A DNA stretch of 39,084 nucleotides, taken from positions 1 through 39,084 of the IMG/VR virus record IMGVR_UViG_3300017615_000002. One strand, 5' to 3'. The notes under the pieces were generated by a model. That model searched no databases. It was given only the letters and a program-made list of their open reading frames with translations, and was not told where the DNA came from. The translations under genes and the position numbers were made by a program. Numbering within the stretch: position 1 is the first letter of the stretch; each line of letters opens with the position of its first letter. Positions 1 to 6,432 of this stretch are shown piece by piece. The DNA is from a virus.

Positions 1-21
1 TCCCGACCTCATCATTACCAA
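1..21. repeat. terminal direct repeat, left copy (candidate attL core)
   Basis: The first 21 bases (TCCCGACCTC followed by ATCATTACCAA) recur exactly as the last 21 bases of the window. The integrase gene ends 139 bases inside this copy, which is the usual place for an att site. It may be the core of an integrated prophage or the end overlap of a circular assembly; the sequence alone cannot separate these. It does not fold as a tRNA 3' end: too many bases follow the possible T-arm. Confidence 0.6.
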
Positions 22-123
22 AAGTGGGGTCCACCTGAAATTAAAGGCTTTTATCGTTATTTCAGGCAGTTAAAAGAGGAACACGCGGGGAACATTGCGG
101 ACTGATTGGGTTCGGAAGGTTCA

Positions 124-143
124 AATGCGCAAAGGAGCGCATT
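124..143. promoter_or_regulatory. perfect dyad AATGCGC-N6-GCGCATT between att and integrase
   Basis: A 7-bp perfect inverted repeat lies just beyond the integrase stop codon. Its right half sits in an 11-base word, GAGCGCATTAT (135-145), that recurs at 39002-39012 near the other end of the element. A related dyad stands in front of the excisionase gene. These may be integrase arm-type or excisionase binding sites, or a hairpin ending convergent transcription; there is no T-run. A longer inverted repeat, CCTGAAAT (34-41) with ATTTCAGG (59-66), lies closer to the end. Confidence 0.35.
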
Positions 144-159
144 ATCACCCCGCTATAAT

Positions 160-1104
160 CTATTCCAAGGCCTTTGCCGCCGTCGATAGATAATCCGGCG
201 CAAACTTGGCGTAAACCCGCTCGACGGTCGCCACGGTGTCCCCCAGAAATGCAGCCACGTCCTGCAATGGAACACCCTTTTCCACCATCCAACTTGCTAC
301 AGTGTGCCTGACGGTGTGTGCGCTCGCGTCCTTCACGCCTGCGCGGTCGAACACCATTTTGAGGCCCTTCTTTATGTCCAGCACGGGCCTGCCTGCGTAT
401 TCAATCACATGGTCGCACGTTCTGACTTTGGCGGCGATTCTCATGTAACGGCGCAGTCTCTTGTTCATGGGAAGATAGACGCGGCGTTTGTTTCCGGCCT
501 CATCACCCCGGCGAAAGTCAACGCGATTCCTGGCCAGATCCACACGGTCCCATGTGAGCTGCAAGATAGCGGTCTTTCGTGAGCCTGTGCTTATCAAGAT
601 GGCAATGAACATTCTAAGGTGCCGGCCTGACGTGCGAGCGGCCTTGATGATCGCCTTGACCTCGGCTCGTGACAGAACGCGCTCTCTAGGCTTTCCAGCT
701 GAGGGGAGGGGTATCTTAAAGCCTTTTGCATCGCAATAATTCAGCGCGGCAATAAGGGTCTGCAATTCGGTGCGTATGGTGCCGTCCTTGACCGCTCTGG
801 AGGCCCAATAACGGCGCGTGAGGGCGTCTGTAATCTGGTCTGGCCTCATACTGCCAAAATAGGCGAGGGGTGCTTTCAGGAGCAGTTCTTGGGCTTTACG
901 GCGCTTCTGTTCTGGGCGGTCGAGATATAGCCTGATGATGTCTTTAACCGTGGTGGGTGCGCGTCGTTCGCCTGCCAGAAAGTCAGCTAGGCGGCGCTCT
1001 GCCTCGCCACGATCTTTTGTCCTGAGTGCAAGCCGTCTTGTGTTGCCGCGCTCTCGCCATGTTGCGGCCCACGATCCACGGTAGAAGACAAGTCGGTATT
1101 CCAT
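160..1104 (-). CDS. int: tyrosine-recombinase integrase
   Basis: This 314-residue protein would catalyse site-specific integration and excision of the phage. The N-terminal 45 residues form an arm-type DNA-binding region and residues about 50-135 a SAM-like core-binding domain. The catalytic domain (about 140-310) shows R176 (in TGSRKTA), K207, H263 and R266 (HTVRH) and the nucleophile Y298 (ERVYAKF). The second histidine/tryptophan position, normally LGH, reads LGD (D289), which is uncommon. The start at 1104 is supported because MEYRLVFYRG and the following residues look like a true integrase N-terminus. The gene lies next to the left terminal repeat and overlaps the upstream excisionase-like gene by 118 nt in another frame. 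Confidence 0.95.
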   Translation of the reverse strand: MEYRLVFYRGSWAATWRERGNTRRLALRTKDRGEAERRLADFLAGERRAPTTVKDIIRLYLDRPEQKRRKAQELLLKAPLAYFGSMRPDQITDALTRRYWASRAVKDGTIRTELQTLIAALNYCDAKGFKIPLPSAGKPRERVLSRAEVKAIIKAARTSGRHLRMFIAILISTGSRKTAILQLTWDRVDLARNRVDFRRGDEAGNKRRVYLPMNKRLRRYMRIAAKVRTCDHVIEYAGRPVLDIKKGLKMVFDRAGVKDASAHTVRHTVASWMVEKGVPLQDVAAFLGDTVATVERVYAKFAPDYLSTAAKALE

Positions 1105-1256
1105 CGGATGCTGTCCATAAAGTCCGCAGCGATACGCCAGTCACGACCAATACGGCAAGCCTTTATCTGGCCAGCCCTGCACATAGCCGTGACCTTCTGG
1201 GGGCTGATGTGCAAGAGCTGGGCAACTTTGCGAGGGAGAAGAACGGGGGCTGTCAT
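987..1256 (-). CDS. MerR/HTH_17-type excisionase-like DNA-binding protein
   Basis: This 89-residue protein has a helix-turn-helix of the excisionase/HTH_17 type in residues 5-55 (PRKVAQLLHISPQKVTAMCR, then IGRDWRI, the winged turn typical of the family). Residues after about 52 lie in DNA that also encodes the integrase N-terminus, look unconstrained, and may be a read-through tail. The position directly upstream of int suggests it sets recombination direction (Xis role) or regulates int. A perfect CTCGCATT/AATGCGAG dyad immediately upstream may be its autoregulatory site. The fold is clear; the Xis role is inferred. Confidence 0.75.
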   Translation of the reverse strand: MTAPVLLPRKVAQLLHISPQKVTAMCRAGQIKACRIGRDWRIAADFMDSIRWNTDLSSTVDRGPQHGESAATQDGLHSGQKIVARQSAA

Positions 1257-1265
1257 GCGGTCTGT

Positions 1266-1294
1266 CTCGCATTTCTGGTGTATTTTAATGCGAG
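1266..1294. promoter_or_regulatory. inverted repeat CTCGCATT-N13-AATGCGAG upstream of the excisionase-like gene
   Basis: This perfect 8-bp dyad begins 10 bp upstream of the excisionase-like start codon at 1256. Its half-site CGCATT is shared with the dyad at 124-143 and the word at 39002-39012 near the two ends of the element. That sharing suggests one protein, Xis or Int, binds all three. It could also be an mRNA hairpin controlling xis translation. Confidence 0.4.
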
Positions 1295-1337
1295 CCCGTT
1301 TCGATTTGCGGCAAGCATTATTGAGAGGATGGATTGC

Positions 1338-1541
1338 TTAGGCATTTGGGACCTTACCTTGATTGGCGGGATCAACCTTGATTGTCAGGTGCCTCTGCCG
1401 CTTGTTTTTGTTTGTGTTCAAAACCCAACTGTCAGAGTATCGAGACAGAAACCACTCGCCTTTCTTTGGTGTCCTGTAGGCCACACCCAAAATCGACAGG
1501 CCTTCTGGAGGCTCTGGTATGCCTGTGACATGTGCGTCCAT
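1338..1541 (-). CDS. small hypothetical protein, last gene of the leftward operon before xis
   Basis: This 67-residue product starts at the ATG at 1541, which shares its A with the TGA of the upstream gene (TGATG). A longer reading from 1712 runs through the upstream gene and is not supported. The protein is polar, with a basic NTNKNKRQRH stretch near residue 45. No family is recognised. The coupled start and position in the operon are the main evidence that it is real. Confidence 0.55.
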   Translation of the reverse strand: MDAHVTGIPEPPEGLSILGVAYRTPKKGEWFLSRYSDSWVLNTNKNKRQRHLTIKVDPANQGKVPNA

Positions 1542-1747
1542 CACAGCGCATCCTTCAACATTCGTCGGACTTCCTCTTTGGTCAGAGGCGAGCTGTGATG
1601 AAGCTGGCCGTAAACAAACGACACCCGCTGCGCAAAACGTTCTTCCGGCGTCATTGGCGCTGGTTGCATGGCGTAGTCGATGCTGGACTGCGGAACACCC
1701 GCAAGTCGGCAAAGTTCAGCAAAGTCATAAAACTTGGGCTTCTCCAT
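1541..1747 (-). CDS. small hypothetical protein
   Basis: This 68-residue protein starts at the ATG at 1747, inside a TGATG junction with the upstream gene; a GTG at 1750 is an alternative. It begins MEKPKFYDFAELCRLAG and ends in a charged helix (TKEEVRRMLKDAL). Residues 8-30 could form a helix-turn-helix (FAELCRLAGVPQSSIDYAM), but the match is weak. It is coupled on both sides to neighbours of the leftward early operon. Function unknown. Confidence 0.6.
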   Translation of the reverse strand: MEKPKFYDFAELCRLAGVPQSSIDYAMQPAPMTPEERFAQRVSFVYGQLHHSSPLTKEEVRRMLKDAL

Positions 1748-2148
1748 CACCGCCCCTCCTTAATCTTTTCCAACGCCTGCCCCAACTCAACAAACACCGC
1801 TGGCAATGGCGGGTTAGAGGGTGGGGGTGGTAGGGGTGCCCAATAGCTATAATCGTCTAAGCACCAACCCTGATCATGATCGGAGTCTATCCCCTCTTCA
1901 TCAAGACATAGAATGTGAATTTCTTTCCAAGCGGAAACGGTACTTCCAATTTCAATGCTGGCTAAAAACTCGACGCCAATTTCCTTCGGCGCAGTGCTAA
2001 TATCAAACCAACGGCAATGGCTGTCCGCATAATCGCAGGCGGCGTCGGCTAGGGGCACCAAAGCAGTAAGCGTCTCGGCTAGTTTGGTCGGCATGATGGT
2101 GTAGTCGCCTCCAACGGGCACGACAGGGGGGCGGGTGTCATTGGTCAT
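1747..2148 (-). CDS. DUF551-like phage protein
   Basis: This 133-residue protein contains a region resembling DUF551: an N-terminal WFDISTAPKE segment (about 47-56), acidic residues in the middle, and the closing YWAPLPPPP motif (about 102-110). DUF551 proteins are common in the accessory early regions of temperate phages and have no established activity. The start ATG at 2148 overlaps the preceding stop by ATGA, so translation is probably coupled. The family call rests on the tryptophan/proline signature only. Confidence 0.6.
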   Translation of the reverse strand: MTNDTRPPVVPVGGDYTIMPTKLAETLTALVPLADAACDYADSHCRWFDISTAPKEIGVEFLASIEIGSTVSAWKEIHILCLDEEGIDSDHDQGWCLDDYSYWAPLPPPPSNPPLPAVFVELGQALEKIKEGR

Positions 2149-2378
2149 CGCGTTGGTTCCTTGTTGAGTGCAGCCCGTAACTCTGCCACCTGTTTTTCAA
2201 GGTCGAGGATGCGGCGTTCGTAATTTCTGGACAGGGCGGTCAATGCAGTTACGTCTAGGACTTCTGGCTGCGGAAACGGGAATACAGGCCCGTTTGGTTT
2301 TGGAATAAGATCGGCAACACCTACGCCAGCATCAAAGCGCCATGTATTGCTATCATCGGCAGTTTCAAACTTGCTCAT
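2145..2378 (-). CDS. small hypothetical protein with C-terminal coiled coil
   Basis: This 77-residue protein has a polar, proline-rich first half and a C-terminal helix (about 47-72) with leucine heptads (ERRILDLEKQVAELRAALNK) that should form a short coiled coil. The start overlaps the upstream stop (ATGA at 2375-2378), as does its own stop with the next gene. It is probably an oligomeric accessory protein; no family is recognised. Confidence 0.6.
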   Translation of the reverse strand: MSKFETADDSNTWRFDAGVGVADLIPKPNGPVFPFPQPEVLDVTALTALSRNYERRILDLEKQVAELRAALNKEPTR

Positions 2379-2773
2379 ATCTCTCCCCCTTTGAGAGCGG
2401 CGCGGGCAATTTCACCCATGCGCAAAACAAGACCGGTAAGTGCATTTGGGTGCATCATGTTCATCAGCTCGCGTAACGGTGCCAACGCGTCAATATTCAT
2501 CAGACCACCCCGCAGCCTTGCGTTATCGGCCTCAAGTTCAATGACACGGGCGGCGAGGGTGGGAGCCATTGCGATTAGGCGGGCGTTGGCCATCTCTTGC
2601 GCAAACCAATCATCATGAGGCTGCTTGTCGTATAATGGCTGTCCAAGAAAGCTATGAATTGGACGGCGCGGCAAGTTTTCTTGAGAGACGCCATACTCGT
2701 CGCCATCAGGTTGACACCAAGGCCCCTTTGTCGCCTCATCCAGTAGCTTTTGTAGGTCGGTGGTGGGGGTCAT
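2375..2773 (-). CDS. Ead/Ea22-like accessory protein
   Basis: From the ATG at 2773, which overlaps the upstream stop by ATGA, this is 132 residues; a start at 2785 would add four. It carries the hallmarks of the lambda Ea22/Ead group: a TKGPW motif near the N-terminus and NARLIAMAPTLAARVIELEA in the middle, followed by a coiled-coil-like helix. These proteins are non-essential early products of unknown role. The first ten residues (TDLQKLLDEA) are shared, down to a 31-bp identical DNA segment, with the gene at 2958-3197. Confidence 0.7.
   Translation of the reverse strand: MTPTTDLQKLLDEATKGPWCQPDGDEYGVSQENLPRRPIHSFLGQPLYDKQPHDDWFAQEMANARLIAMAPTLAARVIELEADNARLRGGLMNIDALAPLRELMNMMHPNALTGLVLRMGEIARAALKGGEI
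2731..2761 (-). repeat. 31-bp direct repeat, copy in the Ea22-like gene
   Basis: This segment encodes TDLQKLLDEAT-like residues at the start of the Ea22-like protein. It is identical over 31 bp to 3164-3194, which encodes the same residues at the start of another gene. Such perfect identity suggests a recent duplication or gene conversion of an N-terminal module. Confidence 0.85.
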
Positions 2774-2961
2774 GATAAAGCCCACCCAATCGCCGTATAG
2801 ATCAGCCAGACAAGGCTTATTCCAAAGCCTGTAGCCGGAAAGAAGAACACGGCATTGAAGTTATAGCTGCCGCCGTAGTCCTGCTTTAGACACCAATAGA
2901 TCAGCAGAAGCGTAATGATTGCTGGGATGATCCACCAGCCGATTACGATTTCAAATTTCAC
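2770..2961 (-). CDS. small two-segment membrane protein, GTG start
   Basis: This 63-residue protein starts at the GTG at 2961, within a GTGA overlap with the stop of the upstream gene. A longer reading from 3030 would run deep into that neighbour. It has two hydrophobic segments, about 5-23 (IVIGWWIIPAIITLLLIYW) and 39-60 (VFFFPATGFGISLVWLIYTA), so both ends should lie on the same side of the inner membrane. No family is recognised. It could serve superinfection exclusion or another host-membrane function, but nothing shows this. Confidence 0.65.
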   Translation of the reverse strand: MKFEIVIGWWIIPAIITLLLIYWCLKQDYGGSYNFNAVFFFPATGFGISLVWLIYTAIGWALS

Positions 2962-3197
2962 TTCACTACTCCTTCTATGCCAGCCCTGCGCCGTATCTCG
3001 GTGAGTGCGGCGTTGTAGCCGTCCAGCCAATTCAGGTAGATGTCTTCCTCAGGATCGCTCATACCCTCAAGCAGGTGGGCAATCAGGGCGCGGGCGTAGG
3101 TGCGGTCTAGCGGGTCAACAACGCGCTCTTGGTTGTTGTAAACCTGCTCTTGTGCGGCCCCAATCGCCTCATCCAGTAGCTTTTGTAGGTCGGTCAT
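2958..3197 (-). CDS. hypothetical protein sharing its N-terminus with the Ea22-like gene
   Basis: This 79-residue protein starts at the ATG at 3197, inside TGATG. It begins TDLQKLLDEA, the same leader as the Ea22-like gene 430 bp downstream, and continues as a mostly helical acidic protein (YNAALTEIRRRAG near the end). Apart from the shared leader the two proteins differ. Function unknown; it is part of the coupled leftward operon. Confidence 0.65.
   Translation of the reverse strand: MTDLQKLLDEAIGAAQEQVYNNQERVVDPLDRTYARALIAHLLEGMSDPEEDIYLNWLDGYNAALTEIRRRAGIEGVVK
3164..3194 (-). repeat. 31-bp direct repeat, second copy
   Basis: Identical to 2731-2761 over 31 bp and in the same orientation. 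Both copies lie at the very start of a gene in the same reading frame. Recombination between them would delete about 433 bp and fuse this gene's start to the Ea22-like gene. Confidence 0.85.
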
Positions 3198-3802
3198 CAA
3201 AAAGCCTCCTCAGCCTCAGCCTGCAATTCCGCCTTCTTGGCGTCCTTTAGCTGCGTCAAAGCATCGACATGCTCGGGATAGTCTCGACGTGTTGCGGCGG
3301 CTGCTTTCCAAATGGCGACTAGATCGGACATGGTTGCGGCGTTCTGGATTTGCTCGGCAATGACTGCGGGCGTGTCGGTGGTGGTTTCGGTGATTGGCGC
3401 GGGTGCCTCGACCTTCATCTTGCGCACCATATACGGCGCGCGCTTGGTCTTGCTCGCCGTCAAAACAAGCTGGGCGTCCTTCTCGATATGGCTCATTTCG
3501 CCAATTCGAATGCCGCCAACCTTCATGCCGCCAAATTGGACTTCGGGGTCACGATAGAGCGTCATAGAGCGGCCTACGTATTGGCTGGCATCTGCACTCC
3601 ATAAAGACACCATGACGCGGCGCATACTTTTGCAGGGCTTGTACGGCTTGTCAGAGCCTTCAATGTGGATCTCAACGGGCTGCTCTGGCGTGCTTTCCGA
3701 CGCGCGCACACGGCTAATTGTGATGGTGCGCGGCCCCCCGATCAGATCGTCGGCATTTAGTTGGTCTGATCGGGGCGCAATAAATTGTGTCATGTCTACC
3801 AT
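3197..3802 (-). CDS. conserved phage protein paired with the YqaJ-type exonuclease
   Basis: This 201-residue soluble protein lies 11 bp downstream of the exonuclease gene and has its own strong ribosome site (AGGAGA, 6 nt before the ATG at 3802). Residues 1-130 are a beta-rich domain with the phrases SDQLNADDLIGGPRTI, YKPCKSMRRVMVSLW, YVGRSMTLYRDP and VGGIRIGEMSHI. A threonine-rich linker (136-147) and a helical charged tail follow. I recognise this as a type of protein common in alphaproteobacterial prophages but know no proven function. The pairing suggests a recombination partner such as an annealing or loading factor; this is inference. Confidence 0.75.
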   Translation of the reverse strand: MVDMTQFIAPRSDQLNADDLIGGPRTITISRVRASESTPEQPVEIHIEGSDKPYKPCKSMRRVMVSLWSADASQYVGRSMTLYRDPEVQFGGMKVGGIRIGEMSHIEKDAQLVLTASKTKRAPYMVRKMKVEAPAPITETTTDTPAVIAEQIQNAATMSDLVAIWKAAAATRRDYPEHVDALTQLKDAKKAELQAEAEEAF

Positions 3803-3813
3803 GGTTTTTCTCC

Positions 3814-4500
3814 TTAGATTATCATTTCGTGGCCGAGCTCAATCACGCGCTCGGTCGGCAACAGCCCGCGCGAATTGGCCTCAAACGCGGAAATCACGGC
3901 GGCAACTTTGGCCTCAAACTGGGTCGCCGCGTTCAAGATGGCGTCCTGAATTGCGGGGTCTGGAAACACGCGCACCACGGCCATAGGTAGCCCGCCCGAA
4001 TAGCTGATATGGTCAAGCCATTTCCGGCCCGTGACCAAGAGGCCAGTCTGGGCCTGCATCACGTATTCGGGCGCGATCTGTCCGGCTGGCAGAAGTTCCG
4101 CGATGGTCTGCACCTGATATTTCTGGCGGCGTGATTTGACTTCTAACAGGCCATCATCACCGACTAGCCCGTCTGGACTGTAGCCAATCGTGAACCCATT
4201 AAATTGGCGCGTGATGAAGCCGACTTGCTGAACCGGCGCGATCTTTTCCGAGTAAAGATAAACCGCGCTGGCCTCGTCTTGGTGGCCGCGTATCATGTCG
4301 TCGCTGATATAATGCGGCTCGACATATTTGCTGATGCGTTGCGCGGCCAGCTCGTAAACGTGGGCTCGGGTTTTGTCGTTGTCGGCTACCTTGAGCGTGG
4401 GGGTTAGGATGTTTCGGATTTCGGATGCAGTTAGAAGTCCTAGGCGGGCCTTCAACCACTCCTCGGACCCTTGGATTAGGTCGTCGTAAATCTTAATCAT
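3814..4500 (-). CDS. YqaJ/lambda-exonuclease-family recombination nuclease
   Basis: This 228-residue protein fits the lambda Exo/YqaJ nuclease family, which degrades one strand of double-stranded ends to allow annealing recombination. It shows the N-terminal motif GSEEWLKARLGLLTAS (11-26), GHQDE (72-76), the metal-binding core SPDGLVGDDGLLEVKS with D110, E120 and K122, and QAQ (149-151) as the motif QxQ. The length is usual for the family. It is overlapped by 8 bp by a 53-residue gene upstream and is followed by its conserved partner. No Redbeta/RecT-like annealing protein is recognisable nearby. Confidence 0.9.
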   Translation of the reverse strand: MIKIYDDLIQGSEEWLKARLGLLTASEIRNILTPTLKVADNDKTRAHVYELAAQRISKYVEPHYISDDMIRGHQDEASAVYLYSEKIAPVQQVGFITRQFNGFTIGYSPDGLVGDDGLLEVKSRRQKYQVQTIAELLPAGQIAPEYVMQAQTGLLVTGRKWLDHISYSGGLPMAVVRVFPDPAIQDAILNAATQFEAKVAAVISAFEANSRGLLPTERVIELGHEMII

Positions 4501-4654
4501 AGCGGGTGTCTTTCGCGATTAGCACCAAGCGAATGGAGGCCTTGTAATCATGGATAGTAACGTTCCAGTCGTGCAGTTGCACGGGGTCTGGATCGCGTAA
4601 CTGGGCGCGTAGTTGGGTGGGGGTTAGGGATTGGAGGTGAAGAAGGAGAGTCAT
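4493..4654 (-). CDS. 53-residue hypothetical protein
   Basis: This small gene fills the gap between the ASCH-like gene and the exonuclease. It starts in an ATGA overlap with the ASCH gene stop (4651-4654) and ends inside the exonuclease start (8-bp overlap). The product begins MTLLLHLQSLTPTQLRAQLR and ends IAKDTRYD. No family is recognised. The close fit at both ends is the main argument that it is translated. Confidence 0.6.
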   Translation of the reverse strand: MTLLLHLQSLTPTQLRAQLRDPDPVQLHDWNVTIHDYKASIRLVLIAKDTRYD

Positions 4655-5298
4655 GGCTTGACCCTCTCAAATGTATAAACAGCCACCCACGGGTTAGCCT
4701 GCCAAGATTGCGCGCCGTTGATTGATTTCCAAAGTGCTTGGAAGCCTTCAACGTGTGGTGCGCCACCTCCATCAGGAGGCTCAAGGATTGGCTCGGCACC
4801 CTCGGCCTCGGCGTCAGCTTCGCTAATGTCCTGAAGCCGCTCGACCTTGACGCCAGTGACTTTTAGACTGATCCGGCTTGCCCAACGCGGCATGTGGATC
4901 GACGGACGGCCTTTGCCCCAAGCCCACAATGGGTTTCTGACACCGCCATCCGCAAGATAATCAATCTTGTCTTGATCGTCTGGCAAATGGCGCGGCGCTA
5001 AATCATTCCACTTGTGAAGTGTTCTCCAGCCTTCGCGCACCCAAAGCGTGTCTCCAGCCTGATTGGCGACATTAAGGTCACGCCAACCGAGACGCTGGCC
5101 TTCTTCCTTCTCAAGCGTGATCCAGTCGCCCCATTCGCCATCTTCCCAGCCCCAGCACGTCGGGTCTGACTGGCAACCTCTAGGGCCGCAAAACTCTGGA
5201 AGCTGTCCGTTCAATTTGATGATGCGGCGCGTCTGTGTCTTGCGACCATCAAGAATAGCGCGGACCATTGGCGCACTGAATAGGATTGGCCGTTCCAT
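4651..5298 (-). CDS. ASCH/PUA-like phage protein
   Basis: This 215-residue protein has the N-terminal phrase ERPILFSAPMVRAILDGRKT followed by QTRR, the signature of phage ASCH-like proteins, then VREGW (87-91), a conserved PRWASRISLKV strand (136-146) and VERLQDISEADAEAEG. A WQANPWVAVYTFERV strand closes the barrel. ASCH domains resemble PUA and are thought to bind RNA or modified nucleotides; the phage members have no settled role. It is coupled to neighbours on both sides (TGATG upstream, ATGA downstream). Confidence 0.8.
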   Translation of the reverse strand: MERPILFSAPMVRAILDGRKTQTRRIIKLNGQLPEFCGPRGCQSDPTCWGWEDGEWGDWITLEKEEGQRLGWRDLNVANQAGDTLWVREGWRTLHKWNDLAPRHLPDDQDKIDYLADGGVRNPLWAWGKGRPSIHMPRWASRISLKVTGVKVERLQDISEADAEAEGAEPILEPPDGGGAPHVEGFQALWKSINGAQSWQANPWVAVYTFERVKP

Positions 5299-5453
5299 CA
5301 GCTTGCCTTCCTATTCTGAACAGTCTTAGCCAAAGCCTTCCAAGCAAGCGCTAGGACATCGCCGCGTGCACCTTGGCGCAGTAGGGCGTCCACGTGCCGC
5401 TTTGCCATTTCGGCTAGGCGGCCGTCGTTTGATGGTGTGGTTAGGCGGCTCAT
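5298..5453 (-). CDS. 51-residue hypothetical protein
   Basis: This small coding region is coupled upstream by ATGA (5450-5453) and downstream by TGATG (5296-5300). The product is basic and helical, beginning MSRLTTPSNDGRLAEMAKRH and ending KTVQNRKAS. It has no recognised family. Evidence is the unbroken frame between two coupled genes. Confidence 0.6.
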   Translation of the reverse strand: MSRLTTPSNDGRLAEMAKRHVDALLRQGARGDVLALAWKALAKTVQNRKAS

Positions 5454-5632
5454 GCAATCACCGCCCAAGCAATCGCCACCAAGCCCAAAACCACGAACCC
5501 TGCCGCAAAACGCAACGGTGAAACGTAGTCGTCGGGGCGCGCTAAATCGGCGGCGTCTTCGTAAGCCTGCCAGTCGACAGTCTCAACGCGGCGGAGAAGG
5601 TATTCGGCGCTGATGCGGTTTGCGTCGCTCAT
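5450..5632 (-). CDS. small single-pass membrane protein
   Basis: The 60-residue product starts at the ATG at 5632 inside TGATG; a GTG at 5635 is possible. The first 40 residues are polar and acidic. Residues 41-59 (FAAGFVVLGLVAIAWAVIA) form one transmembrane segment at the very C-terminus, so it is a tail-anchored type protein with its bulk in the cytoplasm. Function unknown. Confidence 0.65.
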   Translation of the reverse strand: MSDANRISAEYLLRRVETVDWQAYEDAADLARPDDYVSPLRFAAGFVVLGLVAIAWAVIA

Positions 5633-6432
5633 CACGCAGCCTCAACAAACTTGCCAGCTTCAGCGCGATACACACGTCCAGCCTTTAGCTTGCCCTTGCC
5701 AATGCAGCCCGTCGCAATGCCGTTGCACTTGCCATTTTCATCATAGCTGGCGAGCGAAACCCATGTGCCATCTACGCCCGTGACGGTCGAACGATGGCCC
5801 GCAGACATAGCGACACCATTGGTGCCTTCAATCGCCAGTTGGGAGCGATCGCCCGACGCTGCCAGTTTGGAGCCATAGCCCGACGCTGTCAGTTGGGAGC
5901 GATCGCCCGACGCTGCCAGTTTGGAGCCATAGCCCGACGCTGCCAGTTGGGAGCAATAGCCCGACGCTGCCAGTTGGGAGCCATCGCCCGACGCTGCCAG
6001 TTTGGAGCCATCGCCCGACGCTGCCAGTTTGGAGCCATAGCCCGACGCTGCCAGTTTGGCGTAATCGCCCGACGCTGTTGTAACTCCATAGGCGGGTTTA
6101 CAAAGGCTTATAATGCCATCCACAGCGGCCATGATGAATGCGGGCAAAGTCAACTCAGCGCGGATTGCAATGCTGGCCGTGACGCTTTTGTCGCTATCGT
6201 GCTTAACTGCGCCGACCGCCTCAACAGTCATATAGCGGGTTAGCTTGCCGTCATGTTGGATCAGCGGGTAATAATTCCACACGTCCAGCGGATTGGCGCA
6301 GAAATGAAACCCGCGCTTGCATTGAATAGGATCGCCGTCAATCGTGTAGGTTTGGCCTACTTCAAACTGATGATCGCGGCATTTGAGTTCGTGGGTGGCG
6401 GCTTTAAAGCCGGTGACTGGTTCGGTTCTCAT
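5632..6432 (-). CDS. DUF7666-like protein with nine 9-residue tandem repeats
   Basis: From the ATG at 6432, which sits in TGATG with the upstream stop, this is 266 residues; a reading from 6519 would overlap that gene. The N-terminal domain (1-110) has GFKAATHELKCRDHQFEVG and CKRGFHFCANPLDVWNYYP, which resemble the DUF7666 family of phage proteins. Residues about 119-200 are nine copies of a 9-residue unit (consensus KLAASGDGS), probably a regular beta-helix or beta-roll. A small C-terminal domain (about 200-266) closes it. The role is unknown. The perfect 27-bp DNA periodicity means copy number could change without breaking the frame. Confidence 0.75.
   Translation of the reverse strand: MRTEPVTGFKAATHELKCRDHQFEVGQTYTIDGDPIQCKRGFHFCANPLDVWNYYPLIQHDGKLTRYMTVEAVGAVKHDSDKSVTASIAIRAELTLPAFIMAAVDGIISLCKPAYGVTTASGDYAKLAASGYGSKLAASGDGSKLAASGDGSQLAASGYCSQLAASGYGSKLAASGDRSQLTASGYGSKLAASGDRSQLAIEGTNGVAMSAGHRSTVTGVDGTWVSLASYDENGKCNGIATGCIGKGKLKAGRVYRAEAGKFVEAA
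5834..6076 (-). repeat. 27-bp tandem repeat, nine units, coding
   Basis: Nine contiguous 27-bp units (9 x 27 = 243 bp) lie inside the DUF7666-like gene. On the plus strand most read GCC AGT TTG/GGG AGC followed by A/GTAGCCCGACGCT-like sequence, with changes concentrated at the codons for residues 5-6 and 9 of each unit (GD, GY, GYC, GDR; K or Q). The tract is open in several other frames, which explains spurious reading frames here. Confidence 0.95.

Noticed and set aside
5794-6243. 149-codon plus-strand and 66-codon alternate minus-strand open frames over the 27-bp repeats
   Set aside because: They only reflect a repeat unit whose length is a multiple of three and has no stops in these frames; the DUF7666-like frame is the one with flanking domains and coupled starts.
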